64,000 nt of DNA from Sodalis sp. dw_96 (GCF_018449575.1 NZ_JAAVUT010000003.1:62001-126000), one strand, 5' to 3'; positions 49,944-59,612 are shown, counted from the first letter of the stretch. Translations and numbers: made by a program. The notes: generated by a model not told the origin, from the sequence alone.

Positions 49944-50678
49944 ATGATTGATGTTGCTTTTCTCAGCGATACCATGCTCAAGCTGCTGGCGGCGCTGCCC
50001 ACCACCCTGGGACTGTTTATCTGTTCTTTTATCCTGGGGGGGCTGTTGTCGCTGGTGATAGTGACGCTGCGCGTTAGCCGTTATCCGGTACTGAGCTATT
50101 TTGCCCGCGGCTATATGATGGTGTTTCGCGGCTCGCCGCTGCTGATTCAGATGTTCCTGCTTTATTACGGCCTGGGACAGTTCTCCCTGGTGCGGGAAAG
50201 CGTGTTCTGGCCGATCTTGCGTTCCCCTTATTCCTGCGCGGTGCTGGCGCTGGCGCTGTGCACCGCCGGCTATACCGCCGAGATTATCCGTGGCGGCCTG
50301 CTGTCCATCCCCCATGGACAAATCGAAGCCGGACTGGCGAACGGCATGTCGCGCTGGGTGCTGATTCGCCGGATTGTCGGTCCCATTGCCCTGCGTTACG
50401 CCCTGCCGGCCTATTCCACCGAAGCGATTTTACTGGTGAAATCCACCGCGCTGGCCAGTCTGGTGACCGTCTGGGACGTTACCGGCGTGGCGCAGCAGAT
50501 TATTCAGCGCACCTACCGGACGATGGAGGTGTTTGTCTGTGCGGCGGTGATTTATCTGCTGCTGAATTTTATCCTGGTACGCCTGTTCGCCGCTTGGGAA
50601 AAACGGCTTTCCCACCATTTGCGTCCCCGTCCCATGCTGCCCAATAATAGTGATACCCTGCTAAGGGAGAGAGAATGA
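49944..50678 (+). CDS. Polar amino acid ABC transporter permease (HisM-like)
   Basis: A 244-aa membrane protein, second permease of the HisQMP-type importer. Motifs: [80 protein letters not shown] and [20 protein letters not shown] start at ATG 49944 (GGGGA 7 nt upstream); the frame extends back into the previous gene. Its stop overlaps the ATPase start by 4 nt (ATGA). Confidence 0.9.
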   Translation: MIDVAFLSDTMLKLLAALPTTLGLFICSFILGGLLSLVIVTLRVSRYPVLSYFARGYMMVFRGSPLLIQMFLLYYGLGQFSLVRESVFWPILRSPYSCAVLALALCTAGYTAEIIRGGLLSIPHGQIEAGLANGMSRWVLIRRIVGPIALRYALPAYSTEAILLVKSTALASLVTVWDVTGVAQQIIQRTYRTMEVFVCAAVIYLLLNFILVRLFAAWEKRLSHHLRPRPMLPNNSDTLLRERE

Positions 50679-51451
50679 ACAAACCCGCCCCCATTACCCT
50701 GTCGATGATTGATATTCGTAAATCTTTCGGCGACCAGCAGGTGCTTAAGGGCATCTCGCTGGATGCCCGGCAAGGAGAGGTTATTTCAATACTGGGCGCC
50801 AGCGGCTCCGGTAAAAGCACCTTTCTGCGCTGCATCAACCTGCTGGAGATTCCCGACGAGGGCACTGTAGCCATCGGCGGTGAAACCATCCGCATGAAGC
50901 GCCACGAGTCGGGAGGACAATTCCCCGCCGACCGGCGCCAGATTGACAGCATCCGCGCCCGGTTGGGCATGGTTTTTCAGAGTTTCAATCTGTGGTCGCA
51001 TATGACGGCGCTGCAAAACGTCATGGAAGGCCCGCTGCATGTATTGAAAAAGCCGCGCAAACAGTGCCTGGAACAGGCCGAACGCCTGCTGGCGAAAGTG
51101 GGGCTGTATGACCGGCGGGAATATTATCCGTCGCAGCTGTCCGGGGGCCAGCAGCAGCGCGTCGCTATTGCCCGCGCGTTGGCGATGGATCCGGAAGTGA
51201 TGCTGTTCGACGAGCCCACTTCCGCCCTGGACCCTGAACTGGTGGGGGAGGTGCTTAAGGTCATGCGTGCCCTGGCGGAAGAGGGCAGGACCATGCTGGT
51301 GGTGACCCATGAAATGGGCTTTGCCCGCGGCGTCTCGAACCGGGTGGTCTTTATGCACCAGGGTTATATCGAGGCGCAGGGTACGCCGGAGGCGATGTTT
51401 ACCCAGCAGGGCTCCGAGCGTTTCCGTCAATTTATCTCCAGCCATCATTAA
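50675..51451 (+). CDS. Polar amino acid ABC transporter ATPase (HisP-like)
   Basis: A 258-aa ATPase with Walker [10 protein letters not shown] (residues 40-48), Q-loop [13 protein letters not shown] signature [16 protein letters not shown], Walker [15 protein letters not shown] and H-loop VVTHEMGFA. It powers the two permeases. The insertion before the Q-loop ([20 protein letters not shown]) is typical of HisP/OccP. Translationally coupled to the upstream permease; the lyase homologue follows 95 nt later in the same direction. Confidence 0.93.
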   Translation: MNKPAPITLSMIDIRKSFGDQQVLKGISLDARQGEVISILGASGSGKSTFLRCINLLEIPDEGTVAIGGETIRMKRHESGGQFPADRRQIDSIRARLGMVFQSFNLWSHMTALQNVMEGPLHVLKKPRKQCLEQAERLLAKVGLYDRREYYPSQLSGGQQQRVAIARALAMDPEVMLFDEPTSALDPELVGEVLKVMRALAEEGRTMLVVTHEMGFARGVSNRVVFMHQGYIEAQGTPEAMFTQQGSERFRQFISSHH

Positions 51452-51546
51452 CGGGCGTTGGATATTCGCGGGGGGCGGGGGAGCGAACGGGTTAATATCG
51501 ACGTTCTCCGTTTTCATCCAGAGCGGTTAAACACCAGGAGCGGTTT

Positions 51547-53082
51547 ATGGCATTACCCAAAACGATTGTTTACGGCGATGGGCCGCTAAGCTGGCGCGAT
51601 CTGACCGCCATAGCCCGCCGCGGCGCGGTGCTTGCCCTATCGGATACCGCCTGGGCGCGTATTGATAACGCACGGGCCATCGTCGATCGGGTGGTGGCGA
51701 CCGGCGAGCGCGCCTACGGTATCAATACCGGCCTCGGCGCGTTATGCAACGTGGTGCTGCGGGAGGATCAGCTGGCTACGCTATCCAGCAATACCTTGCT
51801 GAGCCATGCCTGCGGCGTCGGCCCGGCGCTGCGCAACGAGCAGACCCGCGCCATCATCTGCGCCGCTATCGCCAACTACAGCCAGGGCAAGTCCGGCATC
51901 CGGCGCGAGGTGGTGACGGCGCTGATGGATCTGCTCAATCAGCATATCACCCCCTTGGTGCCGTCCCAGGGTTCGGTGGGGTATCTGACCCATATGGCCC
52001 ATATCGGCCTGGCGCTGACGGGGATGGGGGAGGTGGACTATGACGGTCGCCGGTGCGGCGCGGCCGAAGCGCAGTCGGCGGCGGGGCTGACGCCGCCGAC
52101 ACTCGGGGCCAAAGACGGCCTGTGCCTGGTGAACGGCACGCCTTGCATGACCGGTCTAAGCAGTCTGGCGCTGGATGACATCGTGCGTCTGGCGGATTGG
52201 GCCGATGTTATCGGCGCCATGAGCTTTGAGGCGTTGCGGGGTCAGGCCAATGCCCTGGATGCGGAAATCCTGGCCCTAAAGCCTCATCCCGGCATGCAGC
52301 AGGTGGGTATCCATCTGCGTTTTATACTTCGCCACAGTAAAAACATAGCGGAGAGTGTTAACCTGCGTACCCAGGATGCGCTCAGCCTGCGTTCCATCCC
52401 GCAAATCCACGGCGCCTGCCGCGATCAAATCGACCATGCCGCGCGGCATATCTCCATCGAGCTTAACTCCGCCACCGATAACCCGCTGGTGCTGGGTACG
52501 CCTGAGAATTTCCGGGTGGTATCACAAGCCAATCCCCACGGCGAATCAGTGGCGATGGCCGCCGATCTGCTGGCGGTGGCGGTAGCGGAATTGGGCGGTG
52601 TGGCGGAACGGCGTATCGATCGGCTGGTGAATCCGCTGGTGAGCGGTTTACCGCCGTTTTTGGTCAGTGAACCCGGCGTCAACTCCGGCATGATGATAGC
52701 GCAATATGTGGCGGCCGCACTCACCGGCGAGAATCGTCAGCTGGCGCAGCCGGCGGTGGTGGATAATTTTGTCACCTCCGGCTTGCAGGAAGATCATCTG
52801 AGCATGGGTACCGGCGCGGCGCTGAAGCTGGATCGCGCTTTGCAAAACCTCACGCAGATATTGGCTATCGAATACCTGCTGGCGGCGCAGGCATTGGAAT
52901 TTATCGGGCCGGAAAAATGCGGCGCCGGCACCGTCCGCGCATGGTCTCTGTTGCGCGAACATATCGCGCCCTATACGGTGGATCGCTGGCTGGCGCCGGA
53001 TATCGCTACCGCGGCGCAGCTGATTACAGGTCAAAATCTGTTGGCGAGACTGCTGGCGGAAGAGTGCGCCGCCGAAGTTTGA
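51547..53082 (+). CDS. Histidine ammonia-lyase homologue lacking the MIO tripeptide
   Basis: A 511-aa protein of the HAL/PAL/TAL fold: AYGINTGLGALCNVVL, LLSHACGVGPALRNEQTRAI, GLCLVNGTPCMTGLSSLALD, ELNSATDNPLVLGTPENF and NFVTSGLQEDHLSMGTGAAL. In HutH the cofactor MIO forms from Ala-Ser-Gly in GSVGASGDLAPLAH. Here the sequence is GSVG directly followed by YLTHMAH (residues about 141-151): the three residues are deleted exactly. The catalytic Tyr of QDPYSLR is also replaced (QDALSLR). Other pocket residues (Tyr and Asn of INTG and LNGT, the Glu of QEDH) remain. Normal MIO lyase chemistry is therefore unlikely. The gene ends an amino acid importer operon and no hutU, hutI or hutG is present. The reaction is unknown. 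Confidence 0.85.
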   Translation: MALPKTIVYGDGPLSWRDLTAIARRGAVLALSDTAWARIDNARAIVDRVVATGERAYGINTGLGALCNVVLREDQLATLSSNTLLSHACGVGPALRNEQTRAIICAAIANYSQGKSGIRREVVTALMDLLNQHITPLVPSQGSVGYLTHMAHIGLALTGMGEVDYDGRRCGAAEAQSAAGLTPPTLGAKDGLCLVNGTPCMTGLSSLALDDIVRLADWADVIGAMSFEALRGQANALDAEILALKPHPGMQQVGIHLRFILRHSKNIAESVNLRTQDALSLRSIPQIHGACRDQIDHAARHISIELNSATDNPLVLGTPENFRVVSQANPHGESVAMAADLLAVAVAELGGVAERRIDRLVNPLVSGLPPFLVSEPGVNSGMMIAQYVAAALTGENRQLAQPAVVDNFVTSGLQEDHLSMGTGAALKLDRALQNLTQILAIEYLLAAQALEFIGPEKCGAGTVRAWSLLREHIAPYTVDRWLAPDIATAAQLITGQNLLARLLAEECAAEV

Positions 53083-53212
53083 TCCCCGACAAAAAAGGTG
53101 ATGCCGTTCAGAAAAGCGACTGAGGGTGCGGGCAGGATATTGATTCGTCATGATGTCAGCATATTTGTATGCTATTAATCAGGCTGCTGACATCTATGCC
53201 GGAGAAAAGAAC

Positions 53213-54181
53213 ATGACGATAAAAAACCTTACCCGCGCCGCTGTCTTGTTGGCCGCAGTGGTGCTGGCCCCGGATGCCGACACGGCAACCGTTCCGCTGG
53301 TCAATACCCAGGCGCCGGGCTATTACAAAATCATGGTGGGCGGCGCCCAGGTCACCGCCCTGTATGACGGCAGTGCAACCTTTCCCCTGACATTATTCAA
53401 AAACGCGGCCCCCGAAACGCTGCAACGGGATGTTGCCGCGGTGGATGGCGACGCGCCCAAAGTGGTCAACGGCTCGATAAACAGCTTTCTCATCAATACC
53501 GGCGACCACCTGATCCTTATCGACAGCGGCGGCGGCAAGCTGCTGGGGCCGGGGTTCGGCCAGGTCATGGCTAATCTGAAAGCCGCCGGCTACCGGCCGG
53601 AGCAGGTGGATATGATTTTGCTGACCCATATGCACCGGGATCATATCGGCGGGCTGGTGACCGACAGCGGCCAGCCGGCGTTCCCCAATGCCGCTGTGTG
53701 GGCGTCGAAACCGGAAGTGGACTACTGGCTTTCTCAAGCCAATCTCGATGGGGCGCCAACAGGACAACAGGCTGCCTTTCAGCGCGTCAGGGATATCCTG
53801 GCGCCCTATGAAACAGCGGGAAGGCTGCACAGCTTCAGCGATGATACCGAACTGCTGCCCGGCCTGAGGCCCGTAGCACTGCCGGGCCATACCCCCGGCC
53901 ACAGCGGATTTCTGCTGGAGCGCAACGGGCAGCGCATTTTGTTCTGGGGAGATATCGTTCACTACTCGGCGCTACAATTTGCCCACCCCGAACTGGGCAT
54001 CGGCTTTGATTCCGATAGCGCTCTGGCGATTAAAACCCGTCAGGCCCTGCTAAAGCAGGTGGTGCGGCAAAAAACGCTGATTGCCGGCGCGCATATCACC
54101 TTTCCCGGCATCGGCTACTTGCGCGCCGACGGGGCCCAAGGCTATCGCTGGACGCCGGTGGGCTTCGGCGAGGTGCGCTGA
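53213..54181 (+). CDS. Secreted MBL-fold metallo-hydrolase
   Basis: 322 aa with a Sec signal peptide (MTIKNLTRAAVLLAAVVLAP, cut near DADTAT), so periplasmic. The metallo-beta-lactamase fold is clear: NSFLINTGDHLILIDSGGG, LLTHMHRDHIGGL (HxHxDH dinuclear zinc motif), VALPGHTPGHSGFLLERNG (third His), FWGDIVHY (bridging Asp) and IAGAHITFPGIGYL (last His). It resembles the large family of outer/periplasmic hydrolases of unknown substrate, including lactonase-like members. ATG 53213 has GGAG 8 nt upstream; the frame extends 63 nt further without a site. It converges with the DUF393 gene. Confidence 0.88.
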   Translation: MTIKNLTRAAVLLAAVVLAPDADTATVPLVNTQAPGYYKIMVGGAQVTALYDGSATFPLTLFKNAAPETLQRDVAAVDGDAPKVVNGSINSFLINTGDHLILIDSGGGKLLGPGFGQVMANLKAAGYRPEQVDMILLTHMHRDHIGGLVTDSGQPAFPNAAVWASKPEVDYWLSQANLDGAPTGQQAAFQRVRDILAPYETAGRLHSFSDDTELLPGLRPVALPGHTPGHSGFLLERNGQRILFWGDIVHYSALQFAHPELGIGFDSDSALAIKTRQALLKQVVRQKTLIAGAHITFPGIGYLRADGAQGYRWTPVGFGEVR

Positions 54182-54189
54182 AAGGTGAG

Positions 54190-54687
54190 TTACCCTCGGC
54201 CGCCGTCCAGATAGCGCCTGCCCTGTCCGTCATCCGGCGGCAGGGTGCCGCCAGGAAGTTTACCAAACCAACGGTAGCGGTTACGGGCAACATAATTATA
54301 TAGCCCGTCCCGAGGTTTCCGGGGTAAAAACCGCAGAATACGCAGTGTGCGCCAGGGCCAGCCAAGCTGGATCAACGCCTGGAAAAATGCGTCTGAGCGA
54401 ATGGAAACCTGGCCGTCGGCAATGTAGGCGATGGTGTTGAAGTTTTCATCGGACAATCCCGCCCAGCGCAAAAGATCCTTTCCAGGCCTTGATTGCACCG
54501 TCGCGAGATGGATCTTTTTTTTCCAGTCGGCGCGAATCAGCGTTTGCACCAAGCGCCGGCACAAGACACATTCGCCATCGAATAACACCACCCGTTCACC
54601 CGCCAGCAGGTGCGGCGGCGGCGTCAGGCGTTCGTTACGGATCAGATAAAGCGGCGGCACGGTAGTTTTACGTTTGACGTTTTGCAT
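54190..54687 (-). CDS. DCC (DUF393) thiol-disulfide oxidoreductase-like protein
   Basis: 165 aa. The family-defining DGECVLCRRLVQTLI (DCC with CxxC) is at about residues 37-51, followed by the thioredoxin-like body (HLATVQSRPGKDLLRWAGLS, SIRSDAFFQALIQLGWPWRT, LYNYVARNRYRWFGKL). Members are predicted cytoplasmic redox proteins of unknown partner. It starts next to a 551-bp gap and has no operon neighbours. Confidence 0.85.
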   Translation of the reverse strand: MQNVKRKTTVPPLYLIRNERLTPPPHLLAGERVVLFDGECVLCRRLVQTLIRADWKKKIHLATVQSRPGKDLLRWAGLSDENFNTIAYIADGQVSIRSDAFFQALIQLGWPWRTLRILRFLPRKPRDGLYNYVARNRYRWFGKLPGGTLPPDDGQGRRYLDGGRG

Positions 54688-55238
54688 ATAACTCCCCTTG
54701 CTAAGATATATTTACCTGTCGCCAATAAAATCACCCGAAGTGCCAAGTGAAAGTATTTTTCTGAAAATAAAGTATTTTCAGCATAATCCATCCCAACGAA
54801 ATTATAGGGATCGGGGTCACATTGTTAATAGCCGGCCGGAACCGTTCTGTAAAATTTTCTTGATGCTATTGAATAGTAATGAGTTATTAATTAACGGATA
54901 TATACGTCCCGTAGCCCACAGTGAGTTAGGATTGCGGCCTTGCCGCCGGGCATAAATAGGGCCGGCTGAAATAAAATAACGGGGTTCCCTTCAACCCCGG
55001 CGTGACAAGTCAGTGATTAGCCAATGGCGGATTTCTGACTGTTTCATAAAAAGGATGTTCTGCGATCTGGCTGTTTTAAGTTACAGTAGGTAAATAAATA
55101 GTTTTAAAAATATACCATGGCATTGGCTAATCAAAAATTTTTTTTTGTGTAGAATCGGTTGTTTTGAATTGTTTCGAACGCTCATATCCTATAGAAATTA
55201 TATTTAATGAGTCTATATATTCTTGACCGGAGTAACCT
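54688..55238. other. 551-bp AT-rich gap before the LRR gene
   Basis: The gap contains a 7-bp stem (CGGGGTT, 54980; AACCCCG, 54999) and a long-range 13-bp inverted repeat (described separately). The bases 55130-55238 before the LRR gene are extremely AT-rich and should hold its promoter; no hexamers are assigned. A frame at 54698-54955 has no ribosome binding site or recognisable product. Confidence 0.4.
55014..55133. repeat. 120-bp segment bounded by 13-bp perfect inverted repeats
   Basis: TGATTAGCCAATG (55014-55026) and CATTGGCTAATCA (55121-55133) are exact reverse complements 94 bp apart. This may be a small MITE-like insertion or a looped operator in front of the LRR gene. No flanking target duplication was found by eye. 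Confidence 0.55.
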
Positions 55239-58200
55239 ATGCCAATATCTCAACAGCTGTACAGAAGACATATCGGTAATTACCATATTAATAGTAATAA
55301 AAACATTACCAGCCAAGCAGCGCAGCAGGCTTTGCTGCGTGAACTGGCAAATTATCCTGGCGACGCGACGAAAAACCTGAGGGCGATGTTGGCGCTGCAA
55401 GCCCTATTGTCGATTTCCAATATTTCATTGGCGACCGGCGAAATGTATATACGGGCGCAAACGGACAAGGCGCGGGTGCCCCGTAGCCTGGCCGGCCTGA
55501 GCGAAACGCCCTACTTTCCAATGGCGGCAGCCTATGGCGAAGGCGGAATTTCCCTAGGGAGAAATACTTCACTATTATTACAGCATGGGTGTCAGTACAA
55601 GCGCGGCAAAAAAAAAGGCCAAAATTACCGCCATAACACAGCATCATCCCCCAAGCCGGATGCCGGGACGACACCGCCGGTTATTATGGTCCCGGGTAGT
55701 GACGTTTCGGCGTCTGATGCCGTGGGATTGAATAAAAGTAAAAGGAAACATCGGGAAAGAGATCCGGTGAGCCTACAAACAGATAATATCAATCTATTTT
55801 TGACAAGGCATTACGGCAAGGATAATGAAAACAATATTGCAGCCATAATTGATAAAACAATCCACTTTATTATCCATTGCCCTAATGGATTAGCCGATAT
55901 CTCCCGCGTGATTCTGAAACATTCCGGCGAGTACGGGGCCCAGAGCCGCGAGACCTTAAGCGACGAGCAGCAATACAGTGTGGTGAGAAGCTGGCTCAGT
56001 GCGGTAGTATTTGAAAAAAGCCTGGGTGAATTTATCGGGCGGGTTATTGTTCAGGCGGTCCGGGAAAATGCATGCAGTGACCGGCAGCCGTTAAAACTGC
56101 CCAATGAGGTCCTTTATTCATATATTGTAAGCAAGATCGGTATACAAAAACCGGATGGAGCGGCGAGCGGCGAAAAGGTTTTTTCTTTCGACGACTCCGC
56201 CCGAAACTATTTGTCTCATGAAGTCCTCTTCGAGGAATTGCCCTTTTTGTCGTTAAGCCTTGAGAATATCGATAATCATAACATTTATGTGGGCACAGTG
56301 GACTGGGGATATTTGCATGCCGGCCTGATCATCGCCAAACGAACGGGAAAAGACATTAGCCAATTCGCGTTGAATGAATTGATCCAACTGGGAAGCTCTT
56401 TAGAGGATATGTTGTCGGAAGAGATCATAGATCCGGAGCTTGTCGGAATATTCCATCTTCCCGCCAAGCTGTTGTACATCAAACAACAGGCGGAGCGAGA
56501 AAACAATATCGAAATTGAAACGATTTTCCGCTCCGAGGAAGGAGATAAAAATGCCCTTGAAGCCTTCTTCTCAGCAAGCGACCGGCAAAAGGCGGAAGAA
56601 AATCCCTACAACCTGTTTACGCAGACCCTCAGGAATTACCGTACCCGCACCCAGCTAAGGGAAATGACAAAGACGCCGGTCGCCGCCGCGGGCATTAGCC
56701 AGACTGCCTTGAATGATAAAGCCGCCGGTCCGTATTGCCTGGACGCGGCCAGCCCCGCCGACCTTGAACCCGCCGATGCCGACCGGCTTTTCAAAGAGCA
56801 AAATGAAGATATTGCGGCAAAATATGCGGTAGTGGATACGTTTATCGTCGCGTTGGCCTTTGAACGGCTGGACCCGGAGGAGATCGATTTTCTACGGGCG
56901 GCGGCGATTTATACGGCTTCAGCCGTCTTCTCCGCGTTTGATAACATTCGCGGGCAAATGGTGGCACGGATATTACCCCGTCACTCTTATACCGTTTCGT
57001 TATCGGCTAATGTTGATTTATTTGCCGCCTTCCGGGACGGGCATAAAAGAATATTCGCCTTGCAAAATCATGGCGAAAAGTACGTATTGAGCCGCGTAGA
57101 TTATAATGAAGAATTATATTATGCGTTAATGGCTGATAGAATAAAGATTCGTCGGGATAATGAATATAAATTGAGGATTTATGCTGAAGGTAAAAGAAAT
57201 CTTTTGAAAAGCGCCGAGGAGCCTCTTGAACAATTGGTTGGCCGACTTATTCAAAAACACCGCGGCATTTTCCTGAATCAGCTGCATGAGCAGGGTTATG
57301 AAGAAACGTCCGGAGAAAAGGCGCAAAGATTTCTCCTATCGCTCATTCCGTTGCATGATTGCATCAGCGGTATCATCAATAAAAAAAGCGACGCGCCCCT
57401 CTCCTGTGCCTTGGACATGATGCTGTTGCTTCCGCTGGCGGGTCAGGGCCTGGGGTTGGCTTCCCGTTTCGCCCAACATGGTTTCAAGGGGGGGATCTTG
57501 GCATACCGGTCCGCCATCGGCTCCCTCGCGGCCCGCGAAACCCTGAGGACCGCGCTACGCCAGGGAGGCAAAGAGTATGTCCGTCACGGGATATTGCCGG
57601 CGGCCGGAGAATTGCATCAAAAGGCTTTTATTCAATTGGGTTTGACGGCATTAAGAACGTTTGATCCCGGCCTGGAAATAGCGGGTATTCTCGGCGGACA
57701 TGCCCTTCGCCGGGTAGTAGCGGCGGGCAACCTGCTTAAAGAGGTCATGCCGGCCTGGAAAAAGGTTTTACCTGGTTTGGAGGCGATATTATCCCATCGG
57801 GACCCGCGGATTTCCGCTGAATATATTACAACCGGCCGTCTGCCGGGGCGAGATAAAGATCTGCCGGTAAGAAAGCTGTATGGAGAAAAGTATCATCGGC
57901 AGCCCGTTTATGTACAAGTTGATCCCGCCACCGGGTATGTCTTTGGCAATAAATATACCCTTTCGTCCACGGGGATTTTGCATGCGGTGCCCAAAGCGAT
58001 GGCACAGCGCCTGAAAAATATCCTTGAGGTGGGATTAAGCGGCCGCGGGGCTGCCCGGTCCGCCGCCCGGTTGGCCGTTCGGCGCGGCAGAGGGCGACCG
58101 CCTTTGCCACTCACTCCTCCGGTTACCGTGGATCATTTGCTGCGATGGATAGAAAATTCACAAAACATCAATCCGCTGGCAAGTGAGGAATTCATATGTC

Positions 58201-59612
58201 ATTGGGGCTTAAGCGACACCACCTGGTCGGTTTATGTCGAGCCGTCGGGAGCATTGACCGCAGCAGCCCAAGCTTTACTGGCACGGGCGGGAATGAATGA
58301 ATTTAACAATTTGTTTAGGTTATCGCCGGAACTGCAGCGGCAAATCATTCAACATCTGGACATTGCCCCCCTGCGAAATTTACTGCGGGCTTTTCCCTCA
58401 TATGAAAATGAACATCTGAGGGCCGTCAGTTTAAGAGCGTTTGCAAGAGAAAGATTGGCACTGTTGCAACAAAATTTTATCCGTGTCTGGGGCGATTGGC
58501 TGGCTCAATACTTTCCAAGGGAAAAACGGTGGCTGGCATGGGAAAGGCTTAATCTCTATTTCGAACGTAATAACCGTCAACTTATCCTCAGAAGCCTAAG
58601 ATTGACCGATTTGCCCGCTCTTTTGCCCGATGATATTCTCCACCTCGATCTCAGCGGCAACCAACTGGCTCACGTGACGCCGAGGTTGCCGGAGAATTTA
58701 GGGAGCCTGGATGTCAGCATCAACTTTTTGGACCGGTTACCGGACCCCCTTCCTGCAGCGTTAAATATGCTGGATGCCAGCCATAATCTTTTATCCTTTT
58801 TGCCGCCGAGACTATCTCAGTCGCTGACATTTCTCGATTTGAGTCATAATCTGCTGACTTTTTTGCCCTTTTTACCCGATACCTTGGTGTTCTTGGATGT
58901 CAGCAACAATAATTTACATTTGTTGCCAGTACCTCTGCCGAAAGCGCTCACGCGTTTCGCGGCAAATAACAACCAGATAACGGTCCTGCCGGATCTTCCG
59001 GCAAAGCTGATATGGCTGGAGGTTCATAATAACGCGTTGCAGAGCCTGCCGGACATGCTGCCGATTGAATTGAAATTTTTGGACATTGCCAAAAATCAAC
59101 TGATGAATTTGCCAGCTTTCTTGCCGGTAACATTAAGAACCATTGATGCCACCGCAAACCGTTTGATGGATTTGCCTGCTATGCTTCCACCTAATTTAGA
59201 GCAGTTGTTTGTATCAAAAAATATATTATCATTTTTGCCGCCCCTTTTACCGCCAAAATTAAGGAAGATATGTGCTTCAAGAAATTTATTGACAACGATA
59301 CCGCAGAATCTACCGCCCGGGTTAAAAGACCTAACGCTAAATAACAACCTTATTTTAGTGGTCTATCCGACGCTGCCCAGCGGATTAAGGTCATTGCAAA
59401 TCACTAATAATCATGTTTACAAATTGCCCGATAATTTGCCGGATGCCTTACAAATTCTTCATATCAATCATAATCCTATCGCCAGGCTGCCGGCAAGATT
59501 ACCCGCCACGCTCAAGGAAATCGATGTCAGTTATACCAATGTACCGGGCCGGCCCGCCGACCTGCCGGCCCACGTTAACTTCATCCAAAAGAAAAGCCAA
59601 AATGGGCTATGA
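55239..59612 (+). CDS. Giant F-box-like/leucine-rich-repeat protein, candidate effector
   Basis: 1457 aa, no Sec signal, GGAG 6 nt before ATG. The N-terminus MPISQQLYRRHIGNY is shared with the paralogue at 61058. Residues about 10-690 are a helical region of unknown fold. Near 699-750 comes a hydrophobic module (LLSLIPLHDCISGII, LDMMLLLPLAGQGLGLASRF). At 1028-1055 is an F-box-like motif (LSPELQRQIIQHLDIAPLRN LLRAF). A cap like that of IpaH/SspH LRRs (WGDWLAQYFPREKRWLAWER) precedes about 15 LRRs of 20-21 residues (LDLSHNLLTFLPFLPDTLVF type) from about 1130 to the end. No NEL ubiquitin-ligase domain follows. An F-box before LRRs suggests a bacterial SCF-subunit mimic secreted into a eukaryotic host. 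This role is inferred. Confidence 0.7.
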   Translation: MPISQQLYRRHIGNYHINSNKNITSQAAQQALLRELANYPGDATKNLRAMLALQALLSISNISLATGEMYIRAQTDKARVPRSLAGLSETPYFPMAAAYGEGGISLGRNTSLLLQHGCQYKRGKKKGQNYRHNTASSPKPDAGTTPPVIMVPGSDVSASDAVGLNKSKRKHRERDPVSLQTDNINLFLTRHYGKDNENNIAAIIDKTIHFIIHCPNGLADISRVILKHSGEYGAQSRETLSDEQQYSVVRSWLSAVVFEKSLGEFIGRVIVQAVRENACSDRQPLKLPNEVLYSYIVSKIGIQKPDGAASGEKVFSFDDSARNYLSHEVLFEELPFLSLSLENIDNHNIYVGTVDWGYLHAGLIIAKRTGKDISQFALNELIQLGSSLEDMLSEEIIDPELVGIFHLPAKLLYIKQQAERENNIEIETIFRSEEGDKNALEAFFSASDRQKAEENPYNLFTQTLRNYRTRTQLREMTKTPVAAAGISQTALNDKAAGPYCLDAASPADLEPADADRLFKEQNEDIAAKYAVVDTFIVALAFERLDPEEIDFLRAAAIYTASAVFSAFDNIRGQMVARILPRHSYTVSLSANVDLFAAFRDGHKRIFALQNHGEKYVLSRVDYNEELYYALMADRIKIRRDNEYKLRIYAEGKRNLLKSAEEPLEQLVGRLIQKHRGIFLNQLHEQGYEETSGEKAQRFLLSLIPLHDCISGIINKKSDAPLSCALDMMLLLPLAGQGLGLASRFAQHGFKGGILAYRSAIGSLAARETLRTALRQGGKEYVRHGILPAAGELHQKAFIQLGLTALRTFDPGLEIAGILGGHALRRVVAAGNLLKEVMPAWKKVLPGLEAILSHRDPRISAEYITTGRLPGRDKDLPVRKLYGEKYHRQPVYVQVDPATGYVFGNKYTLSSTGILHAVPKAMAQRLKNILEVGLSGRGAARSAARLAVRRGRGRPPLPLTPPVTVDHLLRWIENSQNINPLASEEFICHWGLSDTTWSVYVEPSGALTAAAQALLARAGMNEFNNLFRLSPELQRQIIQHLDIAPLRNLLRAFPSYENEHLRAVSLRAFARERLALLQQNFIRVWGDWLAQYFPREKRWLAWERLNLYFERNNRQLILRSLRLTDLPALLPDDILHLDLSGNQLAHVTPRLPENLGSLDVSINFLDRLPDPLPAALNMLDASHNLLSFLPPRLSQSLTFLDLSHNLLTFLPFLPDTLVFLDVSNNNLHLLPVPLPKALTRFAANNNQITVLPDLPAKLIWLEVHNNALQSLPDMLPIELKFLDIAKNQLMNLPAFLPVTLRTIDATANRLMDLPAMLPPNLEQLFVSKNILSFLPPLLPPKLRKICASRNLLTTIPQNLPPGLKDLTLNNNLILVVYPTLPSGLRSLQITNNHVYKLPDNLPDALQILHINHNPIARLPARLPATLKEIDVSYTNVPGRPADLPAHVNFIQKKSQNGL

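Noticed and set aside
54698-54955. 85-aa ORF in the gap before the LRR gene
   Set aside because: Low-complexity AT-rich composition, no ribosome binding site and no family resemblance.
55156-55174. PhoP-box-like direct repeat of TTGTTT before the LRR gene
   Set aside because: The two hexamers are 10 nt apart rather than the 11 expected for PhoP and the terminal A is missing; AT-rich DNA makes such matches common.
55239-59612. IpaH/SspH-type E3 ubiquitin ligase
   Set aside because: The LRRs are of the right class but they end the protein; no C-terminal NEL domain with its catalytic Cys follows.
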